Assembly (NCBI GenBank): GCA_900316975.1
Contig: ONFA01000001.1
Location: forward strand, 124,001-188,000
Length of the DNA: 64,000 nucleotides
From: an uncultured Prevotellaceae bacterium
Lineage (GTDB): Bacteria > Bacteroidota > Bacteroidia > Bacteroidales > Bacteroidaceae
Direction of reading: 5' to 3'
Every line of letters starts with the position of its first letter. Position 1 is the stretch's first letter. The notes under the pieces are model-generated. The model searched no databases, was not told where the DNA came from, and saw nothing but the letters and a program-made list of their open reading frames with translations. A program made the translations under genes and the position numbers. Below, in pieces: positions 32,448 through 41,086 of the stretch.

Positions 32448-34490
32448 ATGAGAAAACTATTTTTTGCAATTCTCTCGTTCTGCGCACTCTCCATGAATGC
32501 CCAGAACCCTTACCTCCCTTTGTGGGAGCATCTGCCGGATGGCGAACCTCGTGTCTTTGAAGACCCCGACAATCCAGGCAAGTATCGTGCCTACATCATT
32601 GGTTCGCACGATGTGACTTACACCGCTTATTGCGGCAATGATGTGCGCATGTGGTCAGCACCCGTTGAGGACCTCAGCCAATGGCGCGACGAAGGTCCTA
32701 TCTTCTCTCACTATGTGGATGGCAGATGGGACACCATGTATGCCCCCGACCTCGTGGAGGTGAAGGACAAGACAACAGGTAAGAAGACCTATTGGCTCTA
32801 TCCTCACTCTCGCGGTTGGCGTCGCACTCCTATGGTGTGTAAGGGTGACCGTCCCAATGGTCCCTTCACTCCAGTCAATCTGACTCCTGATGGCCGTCAG
32901 TGTGTGGAAGGTTCGCTTATTGACTTCGACCCCTCAGTGTTCATCGAGAACATCACTGACAAAAAGGACCCCGACTATAACATCGGCTATCGTGCTTATG
33001 TGTTCTATGGTTTCCAGCACTCTACCGCTGTCGAACTCGATCAGAAGACCATGTACAGCAAGCGTCAGGGCACAGACCCCATCGACCCCTTCATTCCTGC
33101 CAGCAGCGCCGACGGTCGTCTGCTTGACAGAGCGGGTAGCGAGTACAAGGCACTCTACAAGGGTCAGAACCCACTCGATTTCAACTTCTTCGAGGCATCT
33201 TCCATCCGTCAGGTGGGAAACAAATACGTGATGGTGTTCTCTGGCTATAGCGGTAAGGAATACGGATTGGGCAACACCAACTCAGCCCTTCGCTATGCTT
33301 ACGGCGACTCCCCACTGGGTCCTTGGCGCAGTGGTGGTGTGTTGGTTGATTCTCGTGGTGTTGTGGTGAACGAAGATGGTTCCAAGTTGATTACGACCAA
33401 TGCTGGTCACAACACCCACGGTTCTATCCAGGAAATCAATGGCCAGTGGTATGTGTTCTATCACCGTCCTCCACGTGGTTTCGGCAATGCACGCCAGGCA
33501 ATGGTGGCTCCGGTCAAGATTGAATGGGACAAGAAGTCAGTGGCTGATGGCGGTAAGGTTCGCATCGTGGGTTACGATCCTTACACAAAGAACAACGAGT
33601 GGACAGCAAAGGCAAGCGATGGCAACGAATATACAGGTGCCGAGGTGACTTCTGAAGGATTCCAGGTTTTCGGTCTTCCTCCTTATGCTTACTACTCTGC
33701 TGGTCTTGCTTGCTTCATGTATGGACCTAACAGCAACCAGTGGATGCAGGACAATCACGATGTGTGGAACAACTCAATGGATCTCGCTGGCATTCAGAAT
33801 GGTGGTATCATCGGCTTCAAATACTTCGGCTTTGGTGGTTTGGCAAAGGATGCCAAGGGCGTGAAGGCTTTCGAAGGCACAAAGAAAGGCGACAACACGA
33901 CATTGGAACTGAACCTGACGCCTGCTGGCAAGGGTGCTTTCAAGATTCATGTCAAGTTGGACAATCCTTGGAAGGGTCAGGAGATTGGTGTCATCGACGT
34001 GCCAGTTTCTGCTAATAAGAGAGAGGCTTACCGTGTGAGCGTTCCCGCAGTGGAAGGTCTCACAGGCAAGCACGCCATCTACCTTGTGGTGGAAGGCGAT
34101 GAAATCAAGCAGCCCGAGCAGCCACAGGGCCGTCCACAATTTGGTGGTGGCAGACAGCAGGGTCAGCAGCGTCCACAAGGACTCTTCGACCTCCACGGAA
34201 TCAGTTTTGGCAAGGGTGCAGGCGTGAAGGCTCCCGTTGTTCCAACCGTGACCATCACCGTCGATGGAAAGGACATCAAACTGCCTGCTGCTCCGATGTT
34301 CTCCACCAACGACAACGGTTTCATGATGGCAAATAACTATCAGGCATACGCACCGCTCAAGGACAATTCTGTCATCAAGGCTACAGCCTCCGATCCAGCC
34401 GTGACCTTCCAGATTGGTGCTGTATCCAACGGACGTGCTATTGTGAAGGCAACCTACAAGGGTCAGACCAAGAACTACTTCATCAATTAG
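32448..34490 (+). CDS. GH43-family glycosidase with CBM6-like C-terminal domain
   Basis: 680 residues, signal peptide ending SMNAQ. The five-bladed propeller (~20-320) shows family 43-type strands: VFEDPDNPGKYRAYIIGSHD, DTMYAPDLVEVKD and FNFFEASSIRQVGNKYVMV, where the glutamate is a candidate catalytic acid. Likely beta-xylosidase or alpha-L-arabinofuranosidase; the subfamily cannot be fixed by eye. A C-terminal beta-sandwich (~430-590) resembles CBM6 and ends LFDLHGISFGK. It is split by a Gln/Gly/Arg-rich insert (RPQFGGGRQQGQQRPQG). Last gene of the GH115 operon. Confidence 0.85.
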   Translation: MRKLFFAILSFCALSMNAQNPYLPLWEHLPDGEPRVFEDPDNPGKYRAYIIGSHDVTYTAYCGNDVRMWSAPVEDLSQWRDEGPIFSHYVDGRWDTMYAPDLVEVKDKTTGKKTYWLYPHSRGWRRTPMVCKGDRPNGPFTPVNLTPDGRQCVEGSLIDFDPSVFIENITDKKDPDYNIGYRAYVFYGFQHSTAVELDQKTMYSKRQGTDPIDPFIPASSADGRLLDRAGSEYKALYKGQNPLDFNFFEASSIRQVGNKYVMVFSGYSGKEYGLGNTNSALRYAYGDSPLGPWRSGGVLVDSRGVVVNEDGSKLITTNAGHNTHGSIQEINGQWYVFYHRPPRGFGNARQAMVAPVKIEWDKKSVADGGKVRIVGYDPYTKNNEWTAKASDGNEYTGAEVTSEGFQVFGLPPYAYYSAGLACFMYGPNSNQWMQDNHDVWNNSMDLAGIQNGGIIGFKYFGFGGLAKDAKGVKAFEGTKKGDNTTLELNLTPAGKGAFKIHVKLDNPWKGQEIGVIDVPVSANKREAYRVSVPAVEGLTGKHAIYLVVEGDEIKQPEQPQGRPQFGGGRQQGQQRPQGLFDLHGISFGKGAGVKAPVVPTVTITVDGKDIKLPAAPMFSTNDNGFMMANNYQAYAPLKDNSVIKATASDPAVTFQIGAVSNGRAIVKATYKGQTKNYFIN

Positions 34491-34531
34491 TGCATCGAAA
34501 CAAGCAGGTTGAAATAAATTACTTACATTTA

Positions 34532-34563
34532 TTTGTCTGTTTGGAACAAATTGATTACCTTTG
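34532..34563 (+). promoter_or_regulatory. Promoter of the toxin-antitoxin pair
   Basis: TTTG (34532-34535) and TACCTTTG (34556-34563) spaced by 20 bases. The predicted transcription start falls at or within a few bases of the GTG start codon at 34568. Confidence 0.75.
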
Positions 34564-34567
34564 CATC

Positions 34568-34921
34568 GTGAACGAAAGAATTCGAGAAGCAACTTATACG
34601 AAAGAGTTTGAAGAATACTATCTTGCGTTGCCACCCAAAGTGAAAGAAAAATACGATTATGTGTTTAGCATTATGTTCACAAAATATGTGGTTAGCACCA
34701 AGTTCGTTAAGAGGTTAGAGAAGGCGGAATTCTACGAGATGCGTGTTTCATTAGGCAACAACGAATATCGTACCGTGCTCTTTGCCATCGATGCTGAAAA
34801 CTTCATGGAATGCCGTAGGATGGTGATGCTCAACTCGTTTGTGGAAAAAGGATCCAAGCAATATCATGCAGAAATCAAGAAAGCATCTCGATTACTAAAA
34901 CAATGGGAGGAAAGTTTATGA
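34568..34921 (+). CDS. HigB/RelE-type toxin
   Basis: 117 residues from GTG 34568. The frame opens further upstream, but the promoter overlaps it, so an earlier start is unlikely. The sequence (ATYTKEFEEYYLALPPKVKE, KFVKRLEKAEFYEMRVSLGN, EYRTVLFAIDAENF) matches the RelE/HigB phage-derived Gp49-like toxin family, ribosome-dependent mRNA interferases. The last codons overlap the downstream antitoxin start by four bases (ATGA). Toxin-first order is typical of higBA. The message appears leaderless or nearly so. Confidence 0.88.
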   Translation: MNERIREATYTKEFEEYYLALPPKVKEKYDYVFSIMFTKYVVSTKFVKRLEKAEFYEMRVSLGNNEYRTVLFAIDAENFMECRRMVMLNSFVEKGSKQYHAEIKKASRLLKQWEESL

Positions 34922-35229
34922 TTAAGATTGATGACGAAAAATGGGCAAAATTGCCAAAGATGTCAGATCGCTTGGCTGAAACTTATGGTCCTGTAGGTTC
35001 ACCCAGCCGTCAGGAGTTTGAAGCGAAAGCCGAAGCGTGGTATTATGCTGAACTACTGAAAGGTGAACGAAAACGTCAGAAGTTGACTCAGCAGCAACTT
35101 GCCATGCGTATGGGTAAGAAGCGTGAATACATATCTTCCCTTGAGCAGGGTAAGACAGACATGCAACTTTCTACATTCCTGTCAATGGCAGGGGCTTTAG
35201 GATTAAAGTTCTCGTTGGTGGTAGGGTAA
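34918..35229 (+). CDS. HigA-type antitoxin, XRE-family HTH
   Basis: 103 residues from ATG 34918, which has GGAGG about eight bases upstream; an earlier in-frame ATG at 34903 lies before that site and is rejected. The C-terminal half is a Cro/C1-type helix-turn-helix (RKRQKLTQQQLAMRMGKKRE, YISSLEQGKTDMQLSTF). It should neutralise the toxin and repress the operon by binding the promoter region at 34532-34570. Confidence 0.9.
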   Translation: MIKIDDEKWAKLPKMSDRLAETYGPVGSPSRQEFEAKAEAWYYAELLKGERKRQKLTQQQLAMRMGKKREYISSLEQGKTDMQLSTFLSMAGALGLKFSLVVG

Positions 35230-35299
35230 TTTCGTGCTTATCTTTAAAACTAATCACTGATTCCACTTTTTCCAGTTGACTCAGTGATTAATTCCAAAG

Positions 35300-35334
35300 A
35301 AGTGCCTTCGACAATGTTCGGAGGCACTTTTTTT
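35300..35334 (+). terminator. Terminator after the toxin-antitoxin operon
   Basis: 12-bp stem (35300-35311 with 35318-35329, one G-T wobble) and a T-run. In the rest of the gap 35230-35555 I see only a GAACTTTG box at 35484-35491, a possible promoter of the next gene. Confidence 0.8.
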
Positions 35335-35555
35335 GTGTCTTCTTTGTTCTCGCAAAAGAGGAAAGGAAACATATCCATCCTTTTCTTGTTAAAAAGTGGG
35401 AGACCGTCCTCAACAGTGCGTTTTTTGTACTCTATCGAAAAAGAAATGTAACGTGAAAACAAGCAGGGAAATCCGAAAATGCCGAACTTTGCAAGTAGAT
35501 TTACATTAATCTTTTCCAATTTATAAAAACAATCTTATTTAACTAAAAACAAAAA

Positions 35556-37469
35556 ATGAAAAAAACTTTACTTTTGTTAGTTACACTCTTTACAATGGGG
35601 GGGGTAAATTCATGGGCTGGTGACAAGACAAATGCCGACCTGAGTAAGTTGGGGAATGGTCCAGTCTCAAAATGGGATGCAGCAACAAGCACAATGACTT
35701 GGACACAAACCTCTAACAACATGATTTCCAATTTTGATTTTGGAATCTCAATTGCTAATCTCTCAACTTATGAGTCTATCACTATTAAATGTTCTGCATT
35801 GACGAATGCTGCAGGTGTCCGCATTCAGATGAAAGCAAATGGCGTGGAAAGTGATGCGATTGCATTGAATGGCGATGGAACCCACAAGACCAATCTTTCA
35901 GCATTTAAGAAAGGAGACAATCCCATGGACTTGACTAAGGTGGAGTGGATTAGATTATTGGGAAGTGCATGGCAGAATGGAGAATCTCATACCATCAATA
36001 CAGATAATCCTGCTACAGTCAAATTGGAAGAAGTTTATTTGGAAAAGCCGGATGTTGTATTTATTCAGGCATCAGAGGTTTTTCAAAAACCAGAAGGTAC
36101 TTTTGGTTTGGAAGAACTTAAGAGTTCTGCCGATGTACACAACTATGAAGGGACAGAATGGACAGAAACCATTGTCTATCCTAAAGAATTAGCAGTGCAA
36201 GGTCTAGCTTTTGGTAATGGAAACGGTGATAATAACCCTGTTAATAACAAATATGTTGACGTAACAGGCTATGATTACATTGCTTTTTATGTTACTAGCA
36301 CAGCTACAAATAGTCCATCACTTCGTGTATGGATTTGGGATGATGGAACAAATGGTGTTAAAACATTCTATCCTCATCCTATTGCAGACTATAAGACCGC
36401 TGATTATACACAACCATATCGTATTTCAGGAGTTGGTACATATGTATGCAAAATAAGTGGCTACAAGAATCTGAAGGGAGTGAAAGCTGCAAACGATTGG
36501 GGGGCTCCTTCTATATGGGTGTCTATGGCATACATGTGTAAAGGTGAACCTGTAGAATATCAACGTACAAACCAGTATAAACTTGTAGGTGAATCTACTG
36601 GTTCGGCTTCATTGACAGCCGCTCTTGCAGACGAAACAGCCACTCTTTACGATGCGACAGGTTTGACTAATACCTCTGCTGTTGCTTTGAATACGACTAA
36701 TCCCAATGCGCTCTTTTTAGTGGCTGATGTTGCCAAGTTGAGCAACACCAAGAATATGATGACGTATGATGGTGTCAACTATTCTTCAAGCAATATTGAA
36801 TTGGTGGATGACAAGCCATTCAATGCTCCTTTCGACATCCAGTCAACTGCTTCGTCCTACACTCGTGACCTTGGTGCAGCAGGTGCATGGGGCTCCGCAG
36901 TGTTGCCATTCGCTTTGAATGTGGATGATAATAGCAGTGCAGCAAAATTCTATGTGTTCAAGAGTGCAACGGAAACATCTGCCACATTCGATGAAGTGAC
37001 AACTGGAATTATCCCAGCAAATTCTCCGTTCGTTTATCAAACAACAGGCAGCAATGTCAAATTCCAGGGGACAACCATTTCTGCAACCATTAATGGTTAC
37101 AATCTTGTTCTCATTGGTGATGGTTGGTATCAGGCTCAGTCGATGGTGTCAAAGGTGATTGAAGACGTAACGACCGACGATTTCTTCAAGGACTATGATG
37201 TGTATGGCATCTCGGGCGAGAATCTTGTACATGCCACCAAGAAGCTGACGCTGAAGCCTTTCCGCGCTTTCTATCTGAAAGAAAAGAGCGGTGGTGAGGC
37301 TCCAGCCCGTCTCTCTATTGAGATTGAGGATGAGGCTACGGCCATTGCTGATGTCAATGTAAAGAAGGCTGCAACTAGTGCTGTTTACAACATTGCTGGT
37401 CAGCGAGTGGGGGCTGATTATAAGGGTATTGTGATTGATGAGAATGGTAAAAAGTATTTACAAAAGTAA
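35556..37469 (+). CDS. Large secreted protein with poly-G signal peptide (in-frame copy)
   Basis: 637 residues. The signal peptide KKTLLLLVTLFTMGGVNSWA contains two glycines encoded by a G8 run (35597-35604), here in frame. The mature part has an N-terminal jelly-roll-like domain (ADLSKLGNGPVSKWDAATST, then VEWIRLLGSAWQNG), a second similar domain (~170-330) and a third beta-rich region (~340-600) containing AGAWGSAVLPFALNVDD. The C-terminus VYNIAGQRVGADYKGIVIDE ... KKYLQK is the sorting-type tail. It is paralogous in layout to the gene at 37789. Function unknown; polysaccharide binding or adhesion is a guess. Followed 18 bases later by a 61-residue peptide gene. Confidence 0.85.
   Translation: MKKTLLLLVTLFTMGGVNSWAGDKTNADLSKLGNGPVSKWDAATSTMTWTQTSNNMISNFDFGISIANLSTYESITIKCSALTNAAGVRIQMKANGVESDAIALNGDGTHKTNLSAFKKGDNPMDLTKVEWIRLLGSAWQNGESHTINTDNPATVKLEEVYLEKPDVVFIQASEVFQKPEGTFGLEELKSSADVHNYEGTEWTETIVYPKELAVQGLAFGNGNGDNNPVNNKYVDVTGYDYIAFYVTSTATNSPSLRVWIWDDGTNGVKTFYPHPIADYKTADYTQPYRISGVGTYVCKISGYKNLKGVKAANDWGAPSIWVSMAYMCKGEPVEYQRTNQYKLVGESTGSASLTAALADETATLYDATGLTNTSAVALNTTNPNALFLVADVAKLSNTKNMMTYDGVNYSSSNIELVDDKPFNAPFDIQSTASSYTRDLGAAGAWGSAVLPFALNVDDNSSAAKFYVFKSATETSATFDEVTTGIIPANSPFVYQTTGSNVKFQGTTISATINGYNLVLIGDGWYQAQSMVSKVIEDVTTDDFFKDYDVYGISGENLVHATKKLTLKPFRAFYLKEKSGGEAPARLSIEIEDEATAIADVNVKKAATSAVYNIAGQRVGADYKGIVIDENGKKYLQK
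35597..35604 (+). repeat. Poly-G tract (G8) in signal peptide, ON frame
   Basis: Run of eight G's encoding Met-Gly-Gly-Val at the end of the hydrophobic core; the frame continues to 37469. Confidence 0.95.
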
Positions 37470-37487
37470 AAAGGAGGAATTTGAGTT

Positions 37488-37673
37488 ATGAAAAAAATAT
37501 ATATTGAGCCTAAGATGGACATCTACAAGATGAAGTTGACACAGATGCTGAATGCATCGAAAGGCATCACGGATAGTGATGACCTCATTTTGGGTGCTCC
37601 CGAGATGCCGGACTTCGATAATAGCGATGAACTGCTCAACTTTGATTGGCAGAACGGGCTGCCGATGTTCTAA
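37488..37673 (+). CDS. Small acidic peptide, partner of the upstream secreted protein
   Basis: 61 residues: MKKIYIEPKMDIYKMKLTQM, then LNASKG and a very acidic C-terminal part (DSDDLILGAPEMPDFDNSDE). GGAGG lies about ten bases upstream. The N-terminus aligns with the peptide at 39958 (MK..YI.P...Y......M...S.G). Both follow a large poly-G secreted-protein gene. No signal peptide or membrane helix. Short proteins of this general look are frequent in Prevotella but I know no function for them. The SKG/SGG position could be a processing site, which is speculation. Confidence 0.75.
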   Translation: MKKIYIEPKMDIYKMKLTQMLNASKGITDSDDLILGAPEMPDFDNSDELLNFDWQNGLPMF

Positions 37674-37708
37674 GCAGTAAAAGATAGAAAACAGTTGAAT
37701 TTAGTTAA

Positions 37709-37716
37709 TAACTTTG
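37709..37716 (+). promoter_or_regulatory. -7 box of the second poly-G gene
   Basis: TAACTTTG, 72 bases before the ATG at 37789. It places the 5' end of the transcript at the base of the hairpin 37719-37765. Confidence 0.6.
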
Positions 37717-37718
37717 TG

Positions 37719-37765
37719 GCATGGGGCATACCTCTGTGTACATCACATAAGAGGCTGCCCCATGC
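37719..37765 (+). other. 5'-terminal mRNA hairpin
   Basis: GCATGGGGCA (37719-37728) pairs with TGCCCCATGC (37756-37765), and inside it CCTCT pairs with AGAGG. No T-run follows. With the promoter box directly upstream, this would form the very 5' end of the mRNA. It could alternatively be a terminator for the small peptide gene. Confidence 0.65.
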
Positions 37766-37788
37766 ACTATTAAAAACACACATTTATC

Positions 37789-39928
37789 ATGAAAAAAATT
37801 TTACTATTAATGATTGCCCTCTTTGTGATTGGGGGGGGGTAATTTGTGGGCAAAGAAGTATTATGCCGATTTAAGTGGTGCATCAGCTGTGGGAAATGCC
37901 ACATGGGCTGCTGCATCAAATACTTTTGCATGGACAAAAGATTCTTATGCATATATGGTGGTTCCGGGTGGTTCTTTCTCTGGTGACTTGAGCGAATACA
38001 CAATGATTGGCTTGACTGTTGCAAATATTGAGAATGTGTTTCGTGTGGATATTCTTGCAAATGGAAAAACATTTACAGGTAAAGGAATCAATGCAAATGG
38101 AAAGATAGTCTTGAATATTCTCCAAGACTTTAATAAACAATGGGAAGCAACAAAAATTACCACAGAGGATCTGAAGAGTGTTTCGGCTGTGCGACTCAAT
38201 ACAAACTCCGCTTCAGGCTCTGCTGTCATTACGGATTTTTATATAGCTAAACCTGCTGAACTTCTGTTCGATGATGCAGGAAATGCTTCTTTTGATTTGT
38301 CTGATTTGGTGGCTACTGGTGGTCTTTCTTTCGATGATAAAACAGGCGTGTTGACTAATGATGGTACGGGAGGTACATTGTCAATCAATATGCCATCAGA
38401 AGGAATAGATTTTAGTAACTTCACATCTTTGACGGTTAATCGTTCTGGAGATGATGTGATTAACAACTCTGAGATTAAAGATGAAAAGAATTCTATTTCC
38501 AATGGATTTTGGGGTAGTAAATACGGGGTGAACTTTACCACTGGCGATGCTATGAAGTTCAACACTGCAACGAATGTGAATGTGATTAATTTCTACGGGA
38601 ACAACACGGCTGGTACTATGACCATTTCTTCCATTACTGTGAAAGCAAATGTGCTTACATGTACATTACCAGGTGCTCCTGTAGTGTTGAATACCTTACA
38701 GTATTATAAAATGGATGGTACTGTAGATATTGCCACATGGAATGTTGGTACTTCCTCTGCCACATATTATGGAAGTGGTGAAAGTGGCGCTACCAATTAT
38801 GTGGATTTGACGGAATATGAGGAGTTACGCATCCATCGTAATGATAACACAGCTTTCCGTGCTTTCTTTATCAATGCAGCAGGAAATGGAACAAATCAGA
38901 TTGATAATAATACTACAGAGATTGTTTCATGGAATGAAAGTGAAAAGTATTGGGTAATAGACCTTTCAAAGGTGGAGAAGTATAATGGTAAGATATATTT
39001 GAACACAATTAAATCAAGAACATATGACACGAGTGATATCGTGAATAACATCACTGTTTATAAGACTCCAGAGGGTTCTGCAAACTATATTCTTGCCGGA
39101 AATGGAACTTTCACTCCTACTACAGTCGCTGCTCTTGCTGATGCTAAAGCGACTCTTATTGATGCGACAGGTGTGACAGGTACAGGCATTACCTTTACTT
39201 CTGCGAACCCTAATTGTATTTTCCTTGCAAATGATGGTGTTCTTGCCAACACGGAAAACGTGATGGTCGGTACAACGATTGCCAATCTGAACATCACAGA
39301 TGGCTATCCTTTGTCAATTCCAACTGGTGCAACCGCTACTGCTGCCACTTACACTCGTCCGATGACGAACAAGTATGGTACAATTTGCTTGCCATACGCA
39401 GTTTCTTCTGACGAAAACGTTAAATACTACACGATTAAGAGCCTTGACGGTGATGAACTCACGTTGCAGGAAGAGGCTACACTTGCAGCTGGTACGCCTG
39501 CTATCGTGGAGAAGTTGACTGGCTCTTCCATCACTGCTGCGGGTTCTGGTGCGCTTGCTCAGGCTGGTGCTCCAACGGGTGACTTGGAACTGATTGGCAC
39601 TTATGACGCAAGGACAATTTTGGCTTCTGACTATGCAAGCAAGAACATTTATGCGATTTCCAATAACCAGTTTGTTCAGGCTACAAACAGCATCAATCTC
39701 CCTGCCTTCCGTGCATACTTCGTGAACACAGTCGCTTCGCCGGCAAGCCTTCGTCTTGGCTTTGCGGAGGAAGATGATGCTACTGCAATCAATGCCCTCT
39801 CTAACGAAGGAACTGCGACCGTGGCAAGCATCTATTCTCTGGGTGGCGCACAGTTGCCATCGCTCCAGAAGGGTGTCAATGTGGTGAAGTTCAGCAATGG
39901 AGTAGTGAAGAAAGTTATCGTTAAATGA
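37789..39928 (+). CDS. Large secreted protein with poly-G signal peptide (out-of-frame copy, probably phase-OFF)
   Basis: From ATG 37789 the signal peptide reads MKKILLLMIALFVIGGG and then stops at TAA 37840, because a G9 run (37831-37839) shifts the frame. With eight G's it would continue NLWAKKYYADLSGASAVGN to 39928, giving about 712 residues. The mature part has jelly-roll-like domains (YTMIGLTVANIENVFRVDIL), a beta-rich region paralogous to that of the protein at 35556 (YTRPMTNKYGTICLPYAVSS) and the tail IYSLGGAQLPSLQKGVNVVK ... KKVIVK. Only the downstream frame from a TTG at 37829 is open in this sequence, and that would lack a signal peptide. It reads as a switched-off allele or an assembly error, not a decayed gene, since the rest is intact. 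Confidence 0.82.
37831..37839 (+). repeat. Poly-G tract (G9) in signal peptide, OFF frame
   Basis: Nine G's at the position homologous to the G8 run at 35597-35604. G8 restores the frame; G9 leads to a stop codon immediately after the tract. Confidence 0.95.
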
Positions 39929-39957
39929 AAAAACAGCAAAATAATATTGAAGATAGT

Positions 39958-40107
39958 ATGAAAGAGTATATAAAGCCAATAGTGGAGGTCTATGAGACCC
40001 ACGTAGAAGAGATGATTTGCCTTTCAGGAGGCGGTTCACAACCAGATGTGAATGCAGAAGCACCTGAGCGTTTGTTCGATGAAACGGAGGAAATAAACCT
40101 TTGGTGA
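39958..40107 (+). CDS. Small acidic peptide, partner of the second poly-G protein
   Basis: 49 residues: MKEYIKPIVEVYETHVEEMI, then CLSGGGSQPDVNAEAPERLF and an acidic end. An upstream ATG at 39925 overlaps the stop of the preceding gene (ATGA) and would add 11 residues; I prefer 39958 because it aligns with the peptide at 37488 and has GAAGATAG before it. The overlap nevertheless suggests coupling to the large protein. It contains a single cysteine next to a triple glycine. Function unknown. Confidence 0.7.
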   Translation: MKEYIKPIVEVYETHVEEMICLSGGGSQPDVNAEAPERLFDETEEINLW

Positions 40108-40140
40108 TTCATCGTCATAGTACCTTGTTTTTTTATGTGG

Positions 40141-40172
40141 ACGGCATCAACCTTGTGTTGGTGCCGTTTTTT
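40141..40172 (+). terminator. Terminator after the poly-G cassette
   Basis: 11-bp stem (40141-40151 with 40157-40167, one wobble), 5-base loop and a T6 run. Confidence 0.8.
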
Positions 40173-40236
40173 GTTACAGCCGATTCTGCCGTAAGCATAC
40201 GACCGAGTGCCCGTTGTATGCTTACAGATAAAGAGA

Positions 40237-40310
40237 TTCAACTTTCGCAAGTTTTACTCCTCTAACTCCTTTAACTCCAAAGAAGTTGAGCACTTGCGAA
40301 ACTTGAGTGA
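40237..40310. repeat. Inverted dispersed repeat related to the atp-operon spacer
   Basis: ACTTTCGCAAG near 40241 and CTTGCGAAACT near 40293 form inverted ends. 40269-40302 matches the reverse complement of 12778-12811 with only a couple of differences. Confidence 0.7.
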
Positions 40311-40393
40311 AAAGATTATTTCATTTACCCCAATCAGTCTTTGGATTATATGTTTTGTTTACAGGTTGAAGTTTCGTATGTATTTTTTTTGCC

Positions 40394-40600
40394 CACAGAT
40401 TACACAGATGTTCACAGATGTTTTCTCGCACGGATTCGGATTGCACAATTTTTTGGAGCCTCGACGGCTCCTGCCATGCGGGATGTTTTGCACATCAGTC
40501 ATCGTCGCTTGCGGTGACAATAATCCGTGTAATCCGAAAAATCTGTGTGAGAAAAACGCATGACAAGATAGAACATCTGTGTCCATCTGTGCAATCTATG
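40394..40600. repeat. Large nested imperfect palindrome (MITE-like)
   Basis: Outer arms 40397-40422 and 40572-40597 (about 26 bases, few mismatches; core AGATTACACAGATG). Inner arms begin TCTCGCACGGATTCGGATT near 40424 and end near 40552. No transposase frame. Related sequence occurs at 19602. Confidence 0.65.
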
Positions 40601-40852
40601 GGGCGAAATTCTTGTTATTCGTATTGCTTCCCGCCATACCCTCCAATCCAATTTACCGTTTCGTGTTTGAGTGAAAAACAATGCATTCTTTCGCGAAAAC
40701 CTGCAATCTTCCACCATCGACGTGGTGATGGCGACGTGTACTGTATGGTGAATGCGCCATGTCTTGTTTGGTCAATGCGGAAGGTCCCGAATGACGATGG
40801 TGGTGGATACGGGTGTGGGATGGAGTAGGATGCTGGTGTGTGCTTTACTCCC

Positions 40853-41013
40853 TAAAGGCGCACTCAGCGCATACCATTTCGTTCTTACAGCGTGAAATAT
40901 TTCGTTCTTACAGCGCATGTTATTTCGTGCACGGTGCGCATCTTGTGACTTCCATATACGCTCTCTTGTGACTTCCACTCGCACATGCAAGTATTCCTCA
41001 TATACGAATGTAA
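40853..41013. repeat. Degenerate 23-bp tandem repeat array
   Basis: Units start at about 40853, 40876, 40899, 40922, 40945, 40968 and 40991, all 23 bases apart. Neighbouring units share up to 17 identical bases (for example ATTTCGTTCTTACAGCG at 40876 and 40899), drifting gradually along the array. I see no gene in 40173-41086. Confidence 0.7.
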
Positions 41014-41086
41014 GTCTTGCCCACAAAAATGCATAGGGGGGTGATGGGGAGGTTGGTGCTGCATGGTGGGTCGAATGAAGATGATG

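Noticed and set aside
37829..39928. Start of the second poly-G protein at TTG 37829
   Set aside because: It would begin inside the G-run without a signal peptide. The sequence upstream from ATG 37789 is a clear signal peptide one base out of frame.
40207..40828. Frames of 118 and 136 codons in the intergenic region
   Set aside because: They lie in palindromic repeats, change character at repeat borders and have no family resemblance.
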